From: Sphaerothrix epifaneia
Lineage (GTDB): Bacteria; Cyanobacteriota; Cyanobacteriia; Phormidesmidales; Phormidesmidaceae
DNA: 64,000 nt
Assembly (NCBI RefSeq): GCF_042788235.1
Contig: NZ_JBHZOL010000111.1
Location: forward strand, 1 to 64,000
Direction of reading: 5' to 3'
In this document: piece after piece, positions 7,347 through 16,187 of the stretch
Layout of the letters: every line of letters starts with the position of its first letter
How positions within the stretch are numbered: position 1 is the stretch's first letter
Notes under the pieces: generated by a model
The model's database searches: none
Told to the model about the DNA's origin: nothing
What the model saw: only the letters and a program-made list of their open reading frames with translations
Made by a program: the position numbers and the translations under genes

Positions 7347-10300
7347 CTAACCATACGCCCTCCTCAGCGCTGCTAAGGGCTGCAAGACGTAGCCATAGCC
7401 GGGGCATTCCGCATGGCTCAATTTTGCCATTGCCCCCTCGATTCCCTCAATGACCCAGGCCCCAAGCGTCTGCCCGAACTGCACCCAATCACCAATCTGC
7501 CAACCTCTCAGCTGCTGGGTGGGTGCAGTTTCTTGGGCGGGGGAGAGCCCCGTGTCCACGATCTCTTGATCTAGGGAGTGATCTTTATTAGAGATCGTGG
7601 ACACCGATTCAGACAGCTTTTCTTTGATGGCCTGCAACAGCCTGAGCCGAATCGGATTATCCAGGTCTGTAGGCGCGTACAGACGGGCTCGCTTTTGGCT
7701 GCGACGGCCAGGGCGACCGATCGCGGCCACATCGAGTCCTAACCGCTTGACGAGCTTGTTGACGATTTCGCAGGGCGTCTGGTCGGGGTTGATGTTGAGA
7801 TTCAGCCAGTATCGCACCTCATCGATAAACCGGATGGCAGTTTGCTTGATGGCGATCGCCCGTTTGTCGCGGTTGGTCCACGGATTGCCGTCGAGCAGAT
7901 TCAGGACGCCGAGTTTGGCGACGATGGCCGCTTTTACGTAGCTGCGCGGCAGCCGGTGGGGAGCGCGGATGGAGCTGGCGAGAATGGACTCCACAATAGT
8001 GCGATCGCTGGCTTTGACCGCCTCTAAATTTTCAGCGCGGGCCTGGAGCAGAACGCCTCGCCGCAGGGATCCATAGTCTTTGCAGAGCACTTCGTAGCAT
8101 TCCTCGGCATCATCGAAGGCAATACCAGGGAACTCATCGCGACACAGCACCTTATAGGCAATCAGGCGGGCCTCCCGGCCACTTTCCATGCTGTCGAGGG
8201 TGCGGTGTGCCCAGTCGAGGGTATGAGCCTCTTCGGGGGCAGCTTCGGCAATCTCCACGGCTTCCTCAAGCCAGATTTGCTCCTGAGTCATTTGCCAGAG
8301 TTCAGCGGTGGCTTCATCTGCCTGGAGGGTGTCAGCCGTCACGTGATGGCCAGCCCCTTCGAGCCGATCAATCAAAGCTTCCTGGGCGATCGCCTTTTGA
8401 CTGCCGCTGACGGTGCGAGCGGTGGTCAGGTAATCCACGATCGCCGCTTCGATACCGGCCAGCTCATGGTCATCGGCTCTCAGGTCAAAGAGGCGGGCCA
8501 GTGTCGTCAGGTTTTGGCTTAGGCGCTGTTTGATGGCCCGAGGATTGCCCAGGGCCTCATCGGCGGTGCCAGTGATAAAGGGCGGAATGAAAATTCGACG
8601 CGGCACTGAGGGGCGATAGCGACCGAGGAGTTGCAGATGGGTATCAGTGCTGAGCGCTGGGAAGTAGGCCCATACTTCATCAAAGTAGGCATCTTCAACC
8701 GCTACGCGACCTTCGATACTGACGCCGGATTTGGCGCTGGGGGAGAGAATCAGCACGTCCGGTTGATGGACCTGAAGCCAGTGGTCCGGGTCTTTAAAGA
8801 ACAGATTGAAGGCCCCCCCTTCGTTGGTTTCTGAATCAATGCGCGTTGAGCGAATGCCCTTACTTTGCAAGATGCGGTCCACCCGCTTGGCTTCTCGCTG
8901 GGAACTGGTGACAAAGAGCAGACGGTGGCCCTGCTCAATGCGGTGCAGCAGTCGCTGCCGAAACCCAGAGGCTTTGCCGGAAAAGACCTGGCAGTCCCAC
9001 GACTGTCCCTGTTTACGATGGCGGAAACAGCGCACGGCCAGGGTGCCGCTGAGGGCCTGCCAGTAGCGCACGGCGCGATCGGGAATGCCGTCTTCACTCA
9101 ACACGATGGCTCCCCCTGATGCGATCGCACGTTTGGCGGCGCTGGCAATGCGCTCCAGGATGGCTCCATAGCGGCTCTTGAGGGTATCGCCCTGGCAAAT
9201 ATGCTCAGTGACCTGGTTGCCCTCATCCACGATGAGGACGACGGGCTTGCTCCAGAACCATTCGGGTAGCTTCGCGATGGAGTCCGGGCACAGCACGATG
9301 CCGGGGCGCTGGCGGGCAGCTTCCCAGAAGTCCCGCTGGCTTTGACCGGTCGCGCCCTGGTCGTGGATATGGAGGATGTTCCAGTCTTTAGCAGTTTGCT
9401 GGCCCAGGGAATTCAGCGGTGAGAGGACAAGGACATGTTTGTCTTCTTGGAGGGCTGTTTGCACCCAGTCACGCCCAATCCGGTAAGTCTTGCCGGTATT
9501 CATGGTGGCATCTACCACATGAATAACGCTGGGCGTCAGTTTGGGTAAGGCTGGCAGGTAGTTGCCTTCGGTAGTGCGCTCAATGGGAAAGGTTAGGGCA
9601 TTGTGCCGATAGATGGCGTTCAGGGCTACGGCAATTCGGCCATTGCGCTTGTACTGCTTCAGCGTCAGGGCATCGCTCAGAATTTCATCCAGGCGTTCAG
9701 TGCTGGTGAGTGCGAGCGCATTGTCGGGGAGCAGATCGCTGCTGGCATCGCGCCGGTGCTGATGCGATCGCGGTAGGTCGCTGAAGCCTTTAAGCGTCTC
9801 GGTGTCGGCTTCAGGCGTGGCCAGCTCAACAATTTCGCACAGTCCGGCAGCCTTGGCCGCATCGGTGTAGCGGTAGAGTACATCGTCAATCCCTTTGCCC
9901 TCACGGAGATTCCAGATGGGACAACGCACCGCGCAGCCTTTCCCCTCCAGAATGATGCCGAGCTGCTTGACCTGGCGGTGAACGTTGGTGATGGTCTTGG
10001 GTTTGCTGTCCTGGTCAAACACAATGAACAAACGTCTGCTTTTGGTGGCAAAGCGTTCAATCGCCGCGTGCAGCTGTAAACTGCCTTTGACATGCCACTG
10101 GGTAATGCCGCGCACTGCGATCGCCGGGAGTCCGTGCGCGATGAGGGCGAGGGCTTTCTTCAAGCCTTCGGTAATGGCGACGGGCAGACCGTATTCCTCA
10201 ACGACGGTCCAGAAATCTTGACCGGGTAGGGGGGGGACGCTGTAGCGATCGTAAATCAGCGCAGCAGTCTCCTCATCAACGACGGGCATCACTGGCTCGG

Positions 10301-10676
10301 CCACTGCGCCAGGAGGCGTTTCGTATTTGATGGTCTTACCGATCTTGTGCGGATCGGGGCGTGGATGGATCGGCTTCGCGTAAGGGACGCCGTCGCGGGT
10401 ACACCACAGGCCATCGCGCAAGGGTTCATACACCTCAAGCAATCGCTGTACGCCAGTGGTCACGTAGCTGGTGACTTTTTGCGACTGGGCGATTTTGTCC
10501 TCCAGGATTACCTGGATGGCGGCATCTCCTGTGAGGATTTGAACGTTAGCGGTGGTCAAGTGATCTGGGATCGCTGAATGCCGGAAATCTTCCAGCATCC
10601 AGGTTTCTAAAGACTGCGATGCGCTGTTTGATCCGCAGCGACAGGTCGTATCGCTCGGTGTGAGAGTTGCTTCCAT
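7347..10676 (-). CDS. Plasmid replication protein, CyRepA1-like (DUF3854 Toprim plus helicase)
   Basis: 1109 aa, start ATG 10676. N-terminal Toprim/DUF3854 core: AITEGLKKALAL (E170) and LFIVFDQD (D221, D223), then EGKGIDD. A helicase region follows, with a P-loop ATMNTGKT (390-397), VVLIVDEGNQV as Walker B, and LLGRYRPSVPR as a motif VI-like segment. This primase-helicase layout is that of the cyanobacterial plasmid initiator family CyRepA. The C-terminal ~70 residues resemble a small SH3-like or OB-like end. It should initiate and prime replication of this element. The 630 bases upstream form the likely origin and control region. It is convergent with the BRO-like gene. Confidence 0.82.
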   Translation of the reverse strand: MEATLTPSDTTCRCGSNSASQSLETWMLEDFRHSAIPDHLTTANVQILTGDAAIQVILEDKIAQSQKVTSYVTTGVQRLLEVYEPLRDGLWCTRDGVPYAKPIHPRPDPHKIGKTIKYETPPGAVAEPVMPVVDEETAALIYDRYSVPPLPGQDFWTVVEEYGLPVAITEGLKKALALIAHGLPAIAVRGITQWHVKGSLQLHAAIERFATKSRRLFIVFDQDSKPKTITNVHRQVKQLGIILEGKGCAVRCPIWNLREGKGIDDVLYRYTDAAKAAGLCEIVELATPEADTETLKGFSDLPRSHQHRRDASSDLLPDNALALTSTERLDEILSDALTLKQYKRNGRIAVALNAIYRHNALTFPIERTTEGNYLPALPKLTPSVIHVVDATMNTGKTYRIGRDWVQTALQEDKHVLVLSPLNSLGQQTAKDWNILHIHDQGATGQSQRDFWEAARQRPGIVLCPDSIAKLPEWFWSKPVVLIVDEGNQVTEHICQGDTLKSRYGAILERIASAAKRAIASGGAIVLSEDGIPDRAVRYWQALSGTLAVRCFRHRKQGQSWDCQVFSGKASGFRQRLLHRIEQGHRLLFVTSSQREAKRVDRILQSKGIRSTRIDSETNEGGAFNLFFKDPDHWLQVHQPDVLILSPSAKSGVSIEGRVAVEDAYFDEVWAYFPALSTDTHLQLLGRYRPSVPRRIFIPPFITGTADEALGNPRAIKQRLSQNLTTLARLFDLRADDHELAGIEAAIVDYLTTARTVSGSQKAIAQEALIDRLEGAGHHVTADTLQADEATAELWQMTQEQIWLEEAVEIAEAAPEEAHTLDWAHRTLDSMESGREARLIAYKVLCRDEFPGIAFDDAEECYEVLCKDYGSLRRGVLLQARAENLEAVKASDRTIVESILASSIRAPHRLPRSYVKAAIVAKLGVLNLLDGNPWTNRDKRAIAIKQTAIRFIDEVRYWLNLNINPDQTPCEIVNKLVKRLGLDVAAIGRPGRRSQKRARLYAPTDLDNPIRLRLLQAIKEKLSESVSTISNKDHSLDQEIVDTGLSPAQETAPTQQLRGWQIGDWVQFGQTLGAWVIEGIEGAMAKLSHAECPGYGYVLQPLAALRRAYG

Positions 10677-10732
10677 GCTGTTCTATTCCTTTTGTGCAGG
10701 GCAGGAATAGACCGTGGCTAAGCATCACAAAC

Positions 10733-10775
10733 TATCACCTTCCGAAAAGTGTTGCCATTTCCGAAAGGCGTGATA
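10733..10775 (-). promoter_or_regulatory. Direct repeats within a dyad at the rep promoter
   Basis: TTCCGAAA occurs at 10740-10747 and 10759-10766 (19 bases apart, roughly two helical turns), framed by TATCAC (10733-10738) and its complement GTGATA (10770-10775). The set sits 57-100 bases upstream of the rep ATG, beside a TATATTAT -10-like sequence read on the minus strand. It is a plausible operator for copy-number control, perhaps bound by Rep or by the divergent HTH protein. Confidence 0.45.
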
Positions 10776-11004
10776 ATATAGACGCATTAATCCTGTGAGC
10801 CATTCAAAGGTTCCTTTCCCCAGGTCTTGAATGTCCCGCGCTGGTCTATTCCGAATAATCTTTTCCGCCGTGGCGGTAGTCTTTAAACTCTGGTTGTTGG
10901 TCGCAATCAGAGTTTTTGACTTTTAAAGCGTTTTTTCACCTCCTTTGTCGCAGATTGCGTATAAGATTAGCGCGAGATGCGCTGCTGGAAACAGCTTTCG
11001 CCGC

Positions 11005-11033
11005 CTACTACCCTTCTTAGAAGGACGCAGTAG
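11005..11033. repeat. Hairpin in the rep upstream region
   Basis: CCTTCT-T-AGAAGG (11012-11024) is a perfect stem with a one-base centre, enclosed by CTACT (11005-11009) and AGTAG (11029-11033). It could belong to an antisense or control RNA, or be a protein site. There is no T-run, so a terminator is unlikely. Confidence 0.35.
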
Positions 11034-11309
11034 AGACGCGATCACGGTTTTCCGCCCTGATCATACTGCAACTTACCGATAAAGATAAAATTTTTTGTGA
11101 AGTTTAGATCGACGGCATTCCGTTTATCATTTGCTTCGCTCAATCCCATGCATTCATGACGCTTTGCGATGTAATCTCGCTCAATCCCGACTGATGGGGG
11201 ACTATAAATAGAGCGCAGGGATGCATGATGGAGATGTAAGGACTCTCCGAATTTTTTAGTTTGTGCATCCCTCTGCTGACTCAAATTTTGTTGAGAGACT
11301 GCTGTCCTG

Positions 11310-11900
11310 ATGATCGCCAATCGTTCTGTTATGACCGAACCGACTGAGCCTGCCCAGCCTCCAGCCTCAGTGCCCGTAGATGAAGCCAGTGCCGCTGAAC
11401 GGGTTCGGGTCAAAGATGCCTTTTTTGCCGCGATCGACGAAGCCCCAGGATATAAAGCCACTCAGCTAGCAGAAGCGGCTGGTGTGACGGATGCGACCCT
11501 CTCTTTCATGCGGAATCAGGGGCGCGATGTACGGATATCGACCTTTCAGCGGCTGTTAGATGCGATGCCAACAGACGTCTATCTCCGCTTCTATCAAAAT
11601 TTGGGCATGGGTTTAGCCGACGAAGCCCTAACCGATGCCGACACTCCCCCTGACCGGATTATTTCAGCACTGCTCCAGCTTTGTGATGACGAAAGCTTAA
11701 TGTCCTTGGTGCGAGAGCTTGGCGCAATTTCTAAGAACCGTCAAGAGCAAGGGAGTAAGGTGCTGTCTATTATGGCCCTGCTCATGGAGCTGATGCAGTA
11801 TTGCGAACTCGATGATATGCCGGAACTCATTGGTAAAGTCGGTAAGTACACTTCGACTGCGATCTCTCGTGCTTCGGAAAACCTGTCAGAAGAGAGATAG
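11310..11900 (+). CDS. HTH DNA-binding regulator (XRE-like)
   Basis: 196 aa from ATG 11310, or 189 aa from ATG 11331. An acidic, Pro-rich N-terminal tail precedes a helix-turn-helix at about 50-85 (ATQLAEAAGVTDATLSFMR), followed by a helical region. It is divergent from rep across the 633-base control region, so it may control copy number or its own gene. The C-terminal helices contain no recognisable enzyme motif. Confidence 0.55.
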   Translation: MIANRSVMTEPTEPAQPPASVPVDEASAAERVRVKDAFFAAIDEAPGYKATQLAEAAGVTDATLSFMRNQGRDVRISTFQRLLDAMPTDVYLRFYQNLGMGLADEALTDADTPPDRIISALLQLCDDESLMSLVRELGAISKNRQEQGSKVLSIMALLMELMQYCELDDMPELIGKVGKYTSTAISRASENLSEER

Positions 11901-12126
11901 TGATTTCCTCTCGATGTAGTTTAGCCGACTGCATTGGAAATCAACCTCTCGGAAGTAAGGTGATTTCAGATGGTGTTACGGGGAGCAACATAGCCCAAGA
12001 AAGATGATGTTTGATTCCTGGTGTCGCTACCATGCTATGCGTAGCAAGATAGCTCTGTAGAACGATTTACATGACTCGGCATTAGAGTCAGTTGTCATTT
12101 GCAAACCACGCGAAAGATAGCTGCTT

Positions 12127-12330
12127 ATGCAATTCGACTCATCAACACCTTCTGCGAGGTCTGCTGGAGTTGGATCGGTTGATGACCTACTGCGGCGATT
12201 TGATGAACTGGCGGAAGAAGATCAGGGTGTATTCATTGAGGCGTTAATTAGAAAAGAAAAGATTCAACGCATTATGAACCTTGTTGCCAAGTGTGCGAAA
12301 ACCAGGATTGAAGATATTCGCGATCCGTAA
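12127..12330 (+). CDS. Small hypothetical protein
   Basis: 67 aa. A Ser-rich start followed by amphipathic helices (VDDLLRRFDELAEEDQGVFIEAL) and a short IEDIRDP end. It is followed by a clear terminator 30 bases downstream, which supports expression as a short monocistron. The 226 bases between it and the HTH gene hold nothing I can name. Function unknown. Confidence 0.4.
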   Translation: MQFDSSTPSARSAGVGSVDDLLRRFDELAEEDQGVFIEALIRKEKIQRIMNLVAKCAKTRIEDIRDP

Positions 12331-12359
12331 TGGATCCATAAAGACACAGGTAAAAGGTG

Positions 12360-12392
12360 AAGCCCCTAACCTAATACTGGTAGGGGCTTTGT
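12360..12392 (+). terminator. Rho-independent terminator
   Basis: AAGCCCCTA pairs with TAGGGGCTT (stem arms 12360-12368 and 12381-12389), followed by TGTT. It ends the 12127-12330 transcript; with an A-rich 5' side it might also serve the opposite strand. Confidence 0.7.
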
Positions 12393-12426
12393 TATAGGAG
12401 TGGATAGATTCTCGGAGTCGAATAAC

Positions 12427-13044
12427 TTATGGCATCCCAAGTTGAAGCCGGAGAACTGATAGCTGATGCTTAACTTGGGTTTCCATCTGATGAATGTCTG
12501 TATACACCCTGTCAACACTACTTTTAGCCGCAGTACAGTTGGTTTTCATTGCCTGAGTATTATTTAAGCAAGTTGATAGTTGCTCGATGGTTTGCTGAAT
12601 AGCATTCAGATCTAGAGGATCATCGTCTGCTTTTCGGTTTTGGACAATGAGCCGTGAGCGAGTCGAAATATAGGCTAGTTCAAGGGGTAAAAGGCCAAAC
12701 TCGTCGTTCTCTGGATCTACCGCAACCACCGTGAGGTTGTTCCCCATTTCACTGTAAACCGCCTGATTTTGCTTCATGTAGTCTCGCCGCACGACCGCGA
12801 TCGCAGCCTGAGCATTCCGGAACTCCATCGCCTCCTGCATTTGCTTCATGAGCCCCCGCTTTCCAGCAAGGTTGTATTGACCTGATTTGGTTTCAATGAC
12901 GATTTTTAGATCGGATGTCGTTCCATCGAAAATCTCAATCAGGACATCACCGATCTTGCGACGACTTCCTTCAACTAGCTCATCATTGAGAGGGGTAACG
13001 ATATCTTTACTGTACCGACTGGCCTGATCCAAATATTCGGCCAT
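12427..13044 (-). CDS. PD-(D/E)XK nuclease-like protein, start uncertain or 5'-truncated
   Basis: About 205 aa from ATG 13044; the frame stays open to an ATG at 13257. The sequence KGRPFEVVMAEYL, then IGDVLIEIFDG and DLKIVIETKSGQ gives the D...E-x-K pattern of PD-(D/E)XK nucleases, followed by a RNAQAAIAVVRRD helix-strand. Protein-like sequence extends upstream of 13044 to about 13113, into antisense of the next gene's start, so the original N terminus may be missing. The end is helical (IQQTIEQLSTCLNN). Its 5' end overlaps or abuts the divergent XRE regulator gene. Confidence 0.5.
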   Translation of the reverse strand: MAEYLDQASRYSKDIVTPLNDELVEGSRRKIGDVLIEIFDGTTSDLKIVIETKSGQYNLAGKRGLMKQMQEAMEFRNAQAAIAVVRRDYMKQNQAVYSEMGNNLTVVAVDPENDEFGLLPLELAYISTRSRLIVQNRKADDDPLDLNAIQQTIEQLSTCLNNTQAMKTNCTAAKSSVDRVYTDIHQMETQVKHQLSVLRLQLGMP

Positions 13045-13126
13045 CACCACCTCAAAGGGACGCCCTTTCTGCGTACTCTTTTCCAGCAGTGCAGCTGCCC
13101 TAGAACGAAAAGGGATAGACGTTTTG

Positions 13127-13684
13127 ATGCAGGCTCCAGCGGTTCCTAACTGGGATATCAAAGAGCGCCAGAGACTTCTCCATGAATATCTGGAGCCCAT
13201 GCTCAACCGCGAGTTGAAGCAGCAAGGTCTGACCCAATCTGAAGAAGCCTTTTCCACTCAACTAATCGGCTGGGTAGAAGTCCAGGGCAAAGTTAAACGC
13301 TCCCCTCGCAGCAAGAAAACCGGTGAGACCACAGGAGAGTACTCCACCGATGAATCGTTTGGCCAGGTCATTCTCCAGGCTCGTAAAGCCAAAGGGCTGA
13401 ACCAACGAGAGCTGGCAGACTCTACAGGTCTCAACTTCACCTATCTGTCCAAGCTGGAGAATGATAAGGCTGACTATCCGCCGAAGGAAGATGCAATCCG
13501 GGCGATCGCCCGGATTTTAGAACTAGACGAGGAGGAATTGATTTATCTTGCTGGTCGTCTTCCCGAAAGTGAAGAGCAGTTTCTCAAACAGCACTATGAC
13601 AAAATGCCTGCTCTTTTCAAAAAAATGCAAGAGGATCCAGACTTTGCCGAGAAAGTGTTTGAAGGGCACGACTTCCGGCAGTGA
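13127..13684 (+). CDS. XRE-family HTH regulator
   Basis: 185 aa from ATG 13127 (AAGGGA lies about 11 bases upstream; a TTG just before is less likely). Residues 75-150 form a classic HTH_XRE/SinR domain: FGQVILQARKAKGLNQRELA, then TGLNFTYLSKLENDK. The tail (RLPESEEQFLKQHYDKM) is typical of short regulators near toxin, ImmA/IrrE or nuclease genes. It is divergent from the PD-(D/E)XK-like gene and may repress it. Confidence 0.7.
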   Translation: MQAPAVPNWDIKERQRLLHEYLEPMLNRELKQQGLTQSEEAFSTQLIGWVEVQGKVKRSPRSKKTGETTGEYSTDESFGQVILQARKAKGLNQRELADSTGLNFTYLSKLENDKADYPPKEDAIRAIARILELDEEELIYLAGRLPESEEQFLKQHYDKMPALFKKMQEDPDFAEKVFEGHDFRQ

Positions 13685-13774
13685 AATACCTTTTTGAGAA
13701 TACGGACATTAGAGGAGAGATTACAGCTAAGACCAGAGCTTGATAGGCTATGAAGCGTCAGCATTACAGCCTCT

Positions 13775-14320
13775 ATGACTCGCCGCCCCGTTTCGCTCCA
13801 AAAGCCGCCCAACGAAACCGTCACCGCCACCTTCTGTCCCCTCACGCTGGCCCATGTGGAGCAAATTGATACCTTTTGGCGAGCCATCCTTCGAGCCGCT
13901 CAGGAACCTGATATCAGTTGGGATTGGGCCTACAAACTGCGCTTAGCTGTGAACGATCGCCGCTACGAAGCCTACGCTATTGAGTGGGAGGAACTGGTGC
14001 AGGGCGTCATGCTGCTGGAAACCCAATGGCACCGATCCTGGTTGCCAGGGCGATCGCCCCTGGTCTATGTGGAGTACCTGGCTTCGGCCCCGTGGAATCG
14101 TCGGCCCATTGAAGATCCCCCCTACCTGGCAGGCGTGGGGCGATCGCTCCTTTTGCTGGCTCGTCAGCGCAGCGTAGAACTCGGCTACGAGGGGCGCGTT
14201 GGCCTGCACTCACTCCCCAGAACTGAAGCCTTTTATCATCTCAACAATATGGCCGACTATGGCCCCGACCCGGATAAAGACGGATTGGTATACTTCGAGT
14301 ACCCGGCATTACAACGTTAG
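13775..14320 (+). CDS. GNAT-family N-acetyltransferase-like protein
   Basis: 181 aa. Strand-helix layout of a GNAT fold: VYVEYLASAPWNRRPI as the central strand before the acetyl-CoA loop, AGVGRSLLLLARQRSVELGY as the following helix, and GRVGLHSLPRTEAFYH near the end. The R/Q-x-x-G-x-G/A loop is altered (YLAGVGRSLL). It is followed by a gene only 9 bases downstream, so they are co-transcribed. GNAT plus a small partner may be a toxin-antitoxin-like pair or a maturation enzyme; the substrate is unknown. Confidence 0.6.
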   Translation: MTRRPVSLQKPPNETVTATFCPLTLAHVEQIDTFWRAILRAAQEPDISWDWAYKLRLAVNDRRYEAYAIEWEELVQGVMLLETQWHRSWLPGRSPLVYVEYLASAPWNRRPIEDPPYLAGVGRSLLLLARQRSVELGYEGRVGLHSLPRTEAFYHLNNMADYGPDPDKDGLVYFEYPALQR

Positions 14321-14329
14321 GCAGCTTCC

Positions 14330-14875
14330 ATGAACGACGAGATTTTGGCTCAGCAGCTCGAAAAAACGGGCAACTTACTGGATTTGCTCAACGATGACGC
14401 CTGGGTGCGCGAAACGGAGGCGATTGAAGCCGAGTGCGGCGGGCAGGTTGAAGCCGGTCAGGGCCTAAAATCCTACGTTGAACAGTTAGCCACCGTGCCC
14501 CCAGCTGCCTTTCGTCAGCAGCGCCGCCAGGTGCAACTGCTATCAATTTTGTTGCCAGAGCTGAAAGCATGGCTGCAGTCCTGGGAATTGGGCTTGAGCT
14601 TTGAGGCCGTCTACAGCGAAGCACAACGACGATTGTTTGGGCATCTTCAGCAGCCTACACCCGAACAAGTCACCTGGCTGGAGGCTCTACTGGCAGAAGA
14701 TGCCCAGAAGCTTGCTCCTGAGCAGAAGACTGTGCGATCACAAGCGATCGCTATGCTGGCGAAGATGTTCACTGAGGATGACTGGCAAGCGCTAGCCCGA
14801 ACAGCGGCTGAAGAGACCGCGAAAGGTGTTTTGCAGGTTCGGCAACGAGAAGCTATTCAGCCTGCCGTAGCGTAA
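14330..14875 (+). CDS. Hypothetical helical partner of the GNAT protein
   Basis: 181 aa, helical throughout, with acidic N-terminal (LEKTGNLLDLLNDDAW) and a C-terminal AEETAKGVLQVRQREAI segment. No RHH or HTH motif is seen, so it is not a standard DUF1778 antitoxin. Its 9-base spacing from the GNAT gene suggests the two act together. Function unknown. Confidence 0.5.
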   Translation: MNDEILAQQLEKTGNLLDLLNDDAWVRETEAIEAECGGQVEAGQGLKSYVEQLATVPPAAFRQQRRQVQLLSILLPELKAWLQSWELGLSFEAVYSEAQRRLFGHLQQPTPEQVTWLEALLAEDAQKLAPEQKTVRSQAIAMLAKMFTEDDWQALARTAAEETAKGVLQVRQREAIQPAVA

Positions 14876-15371
14876 AGGATCCGGAGGATTTAGCCTGCTG
14901 GGATTTTCGCTCGTAACCACCATTGCCGACTTAGTTTTATCAACGGAAATATTCTAGTCGTTAAGGCTTGAATATTTGCAATGCAGGGTAACCAATCGAG
15001 TATGTGTTCTCGCTGAGGAGGTTGATACCATTCCACACGATCATTCACTGTAAGATGGGTCTGAAAGCCATCGAAAGCCCTATGGCTGAGGTGTTCTAAT
15101 GACTTTGAGAGTCCATCGTTTTAGGTGGAAAGTTTCCCTCTAATAAGAGTTAGCTGGTTTCCATCCTGAGCGAGGTAGTGCCTACAGCCTACTCTTGTTT
15201 GTTTCAATCATTTCCAAAAGGGTTCTTCATATATCTTTCTTCATGAATTGCATTTAGCTTTCTATCCTTAAGTTTTGGTAAAAGTTCATGACAAACTTCA
15301 GAAAGAAATGACATTTAGGAATATCAATAGAATTGGTTCTTTAACTTCAGCCCTTTTGAGCGACTGCAATT
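14876..15371. other. Intergenic region before the QueC-like module
   Basis: 496 bases, dropping in GC toward the AT-rich defence pair downstream. No ORF with protein-like composition, RNA gene or strong repeat was seen. It probably holds the promoter of 15372-18067. Confidence 0.5.
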
Positions 15372-16187
15372 ATGGGACATACGCGCTTAGGTAAAGTTCC
15401 CAAAACCCAAAAATGGACAGCAGTTGTTTCACTCATTGCAGGGAGTGATGCATCTGGCGGCGGAGGTGGCGGCGGCGTTTTATTAGCTGATGATATTCAA
15501 GCTGTTTCTCAACAGACACTTGATGCCGCCCAAGAAGGGTTAAAAAAAGCAATTGATGATCTAGGGCTTCGCTATACATTTTATTTACTTACACAGCTTG
15601 TTTTAGCAGCAAGAACTGAAGATTGGGTATCAGATTTAGATGCTCTAGGAATTCAGTTGACTGAGGATGCTACAGTCTTCGATCTTACTAGTGAATTGCA
15701 GAACGCTATTGATGTTTATATCGAAACTTATGCATTTCCAACAGATGTTAGCGAAATTGCACAACAAGCTGCTGGTGAGGCTATTTCTGAACTTGCTGGA
15801 ACTGAACAAATAGCACTATTCAGTAGCAGTAGAGAGGAGTTACAGCGAGCTATCCGAGGATTATCAACTAAAAAAGGATTTTCAAAGCTCGGTCAGATTT
15901 TTTTTGGGCGATTCATGTCGCGGTTCCTCAACTTCTATCTCAGTCGTATTACAGCAGCTAACTCAGATAGCGATAGATTAAAGCAGATTGGCGATATATC
16001 GAGATTTAACGATTCTCTCCGTAGACACTGTGAACAAAGTGCTCAAATAGTCCATGATTTTTGCGGGCAATGGTATTCAAAAACAGAGTTTGAAAAAGGA
16101 ATTGACTTAAGCAATACTTCTGGTTTCATGGCAGTTGCCATTAGAAAGTTGCAAGATGAGTTAATGCAGCAGGGGGGCGAACTATGA
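15372..16187 (+). CDS. QatB-like partner of a QueC-family protein
   Basis: 271 aa. The N terminus MGHTRLGKVPKTQKWTAVV is a short conserved start seen in partners of QueC-like defence proteins (QatB-like). A Gly-rich loop at about 29-35 is followed by an almost all-helical body and a CEQSAQIVHDFCGQWYSK segment. No catalytic motif is evident. The stop overlaps the next ATG (ATGA at 16184), so translation is coupled to the QueC-like gene. AT-rich and without HIP1, like its partner. Confidence 0.55.
   Translation: MGHTRLGKVPKTQKWTAVVSLIAGSDASGGGGGGGVLLADDIQAVSQQTLDAAQEGLKKAIDDLGLRYTFYLLTQLVLAARTEDWVSDLDALGIQLTEDATVFDLTSELQNAIDVYIETYAFPTDVSEIAQQAAGEAISELAGTEQIALFSSSREELQRAIRGLSTKKGFSKLGQIFFGRFMSRFLNFYLSRITAANSDSDRLKQIGDISRFNDSLRRHCEQSAQIVHDFCGQWYSKTEFEKGIDLSNTSGFMAVAIRKLQDELMQQGGEL

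Larger units (their letters stand above)
10677..11309. other. Likely replication control/origin region upstream of rep
   Basis: 633 bases without a convincing gene between the divergent rep and HTH genes. It holds a repeated TTCCGAAA pair inside a TATCAC/GTGATA dyad (10733-10775), a distant inverted pair GGAATAGACC (10704-10713) / GGTCTATTCC (10843-10852), and a hairpin at 11005-11033. On the minus strand TATATTAT just before the dyad could be the rep -10 box. No long iteron array is present, so the origin may also lie inside rep. Confidence 0.4.
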
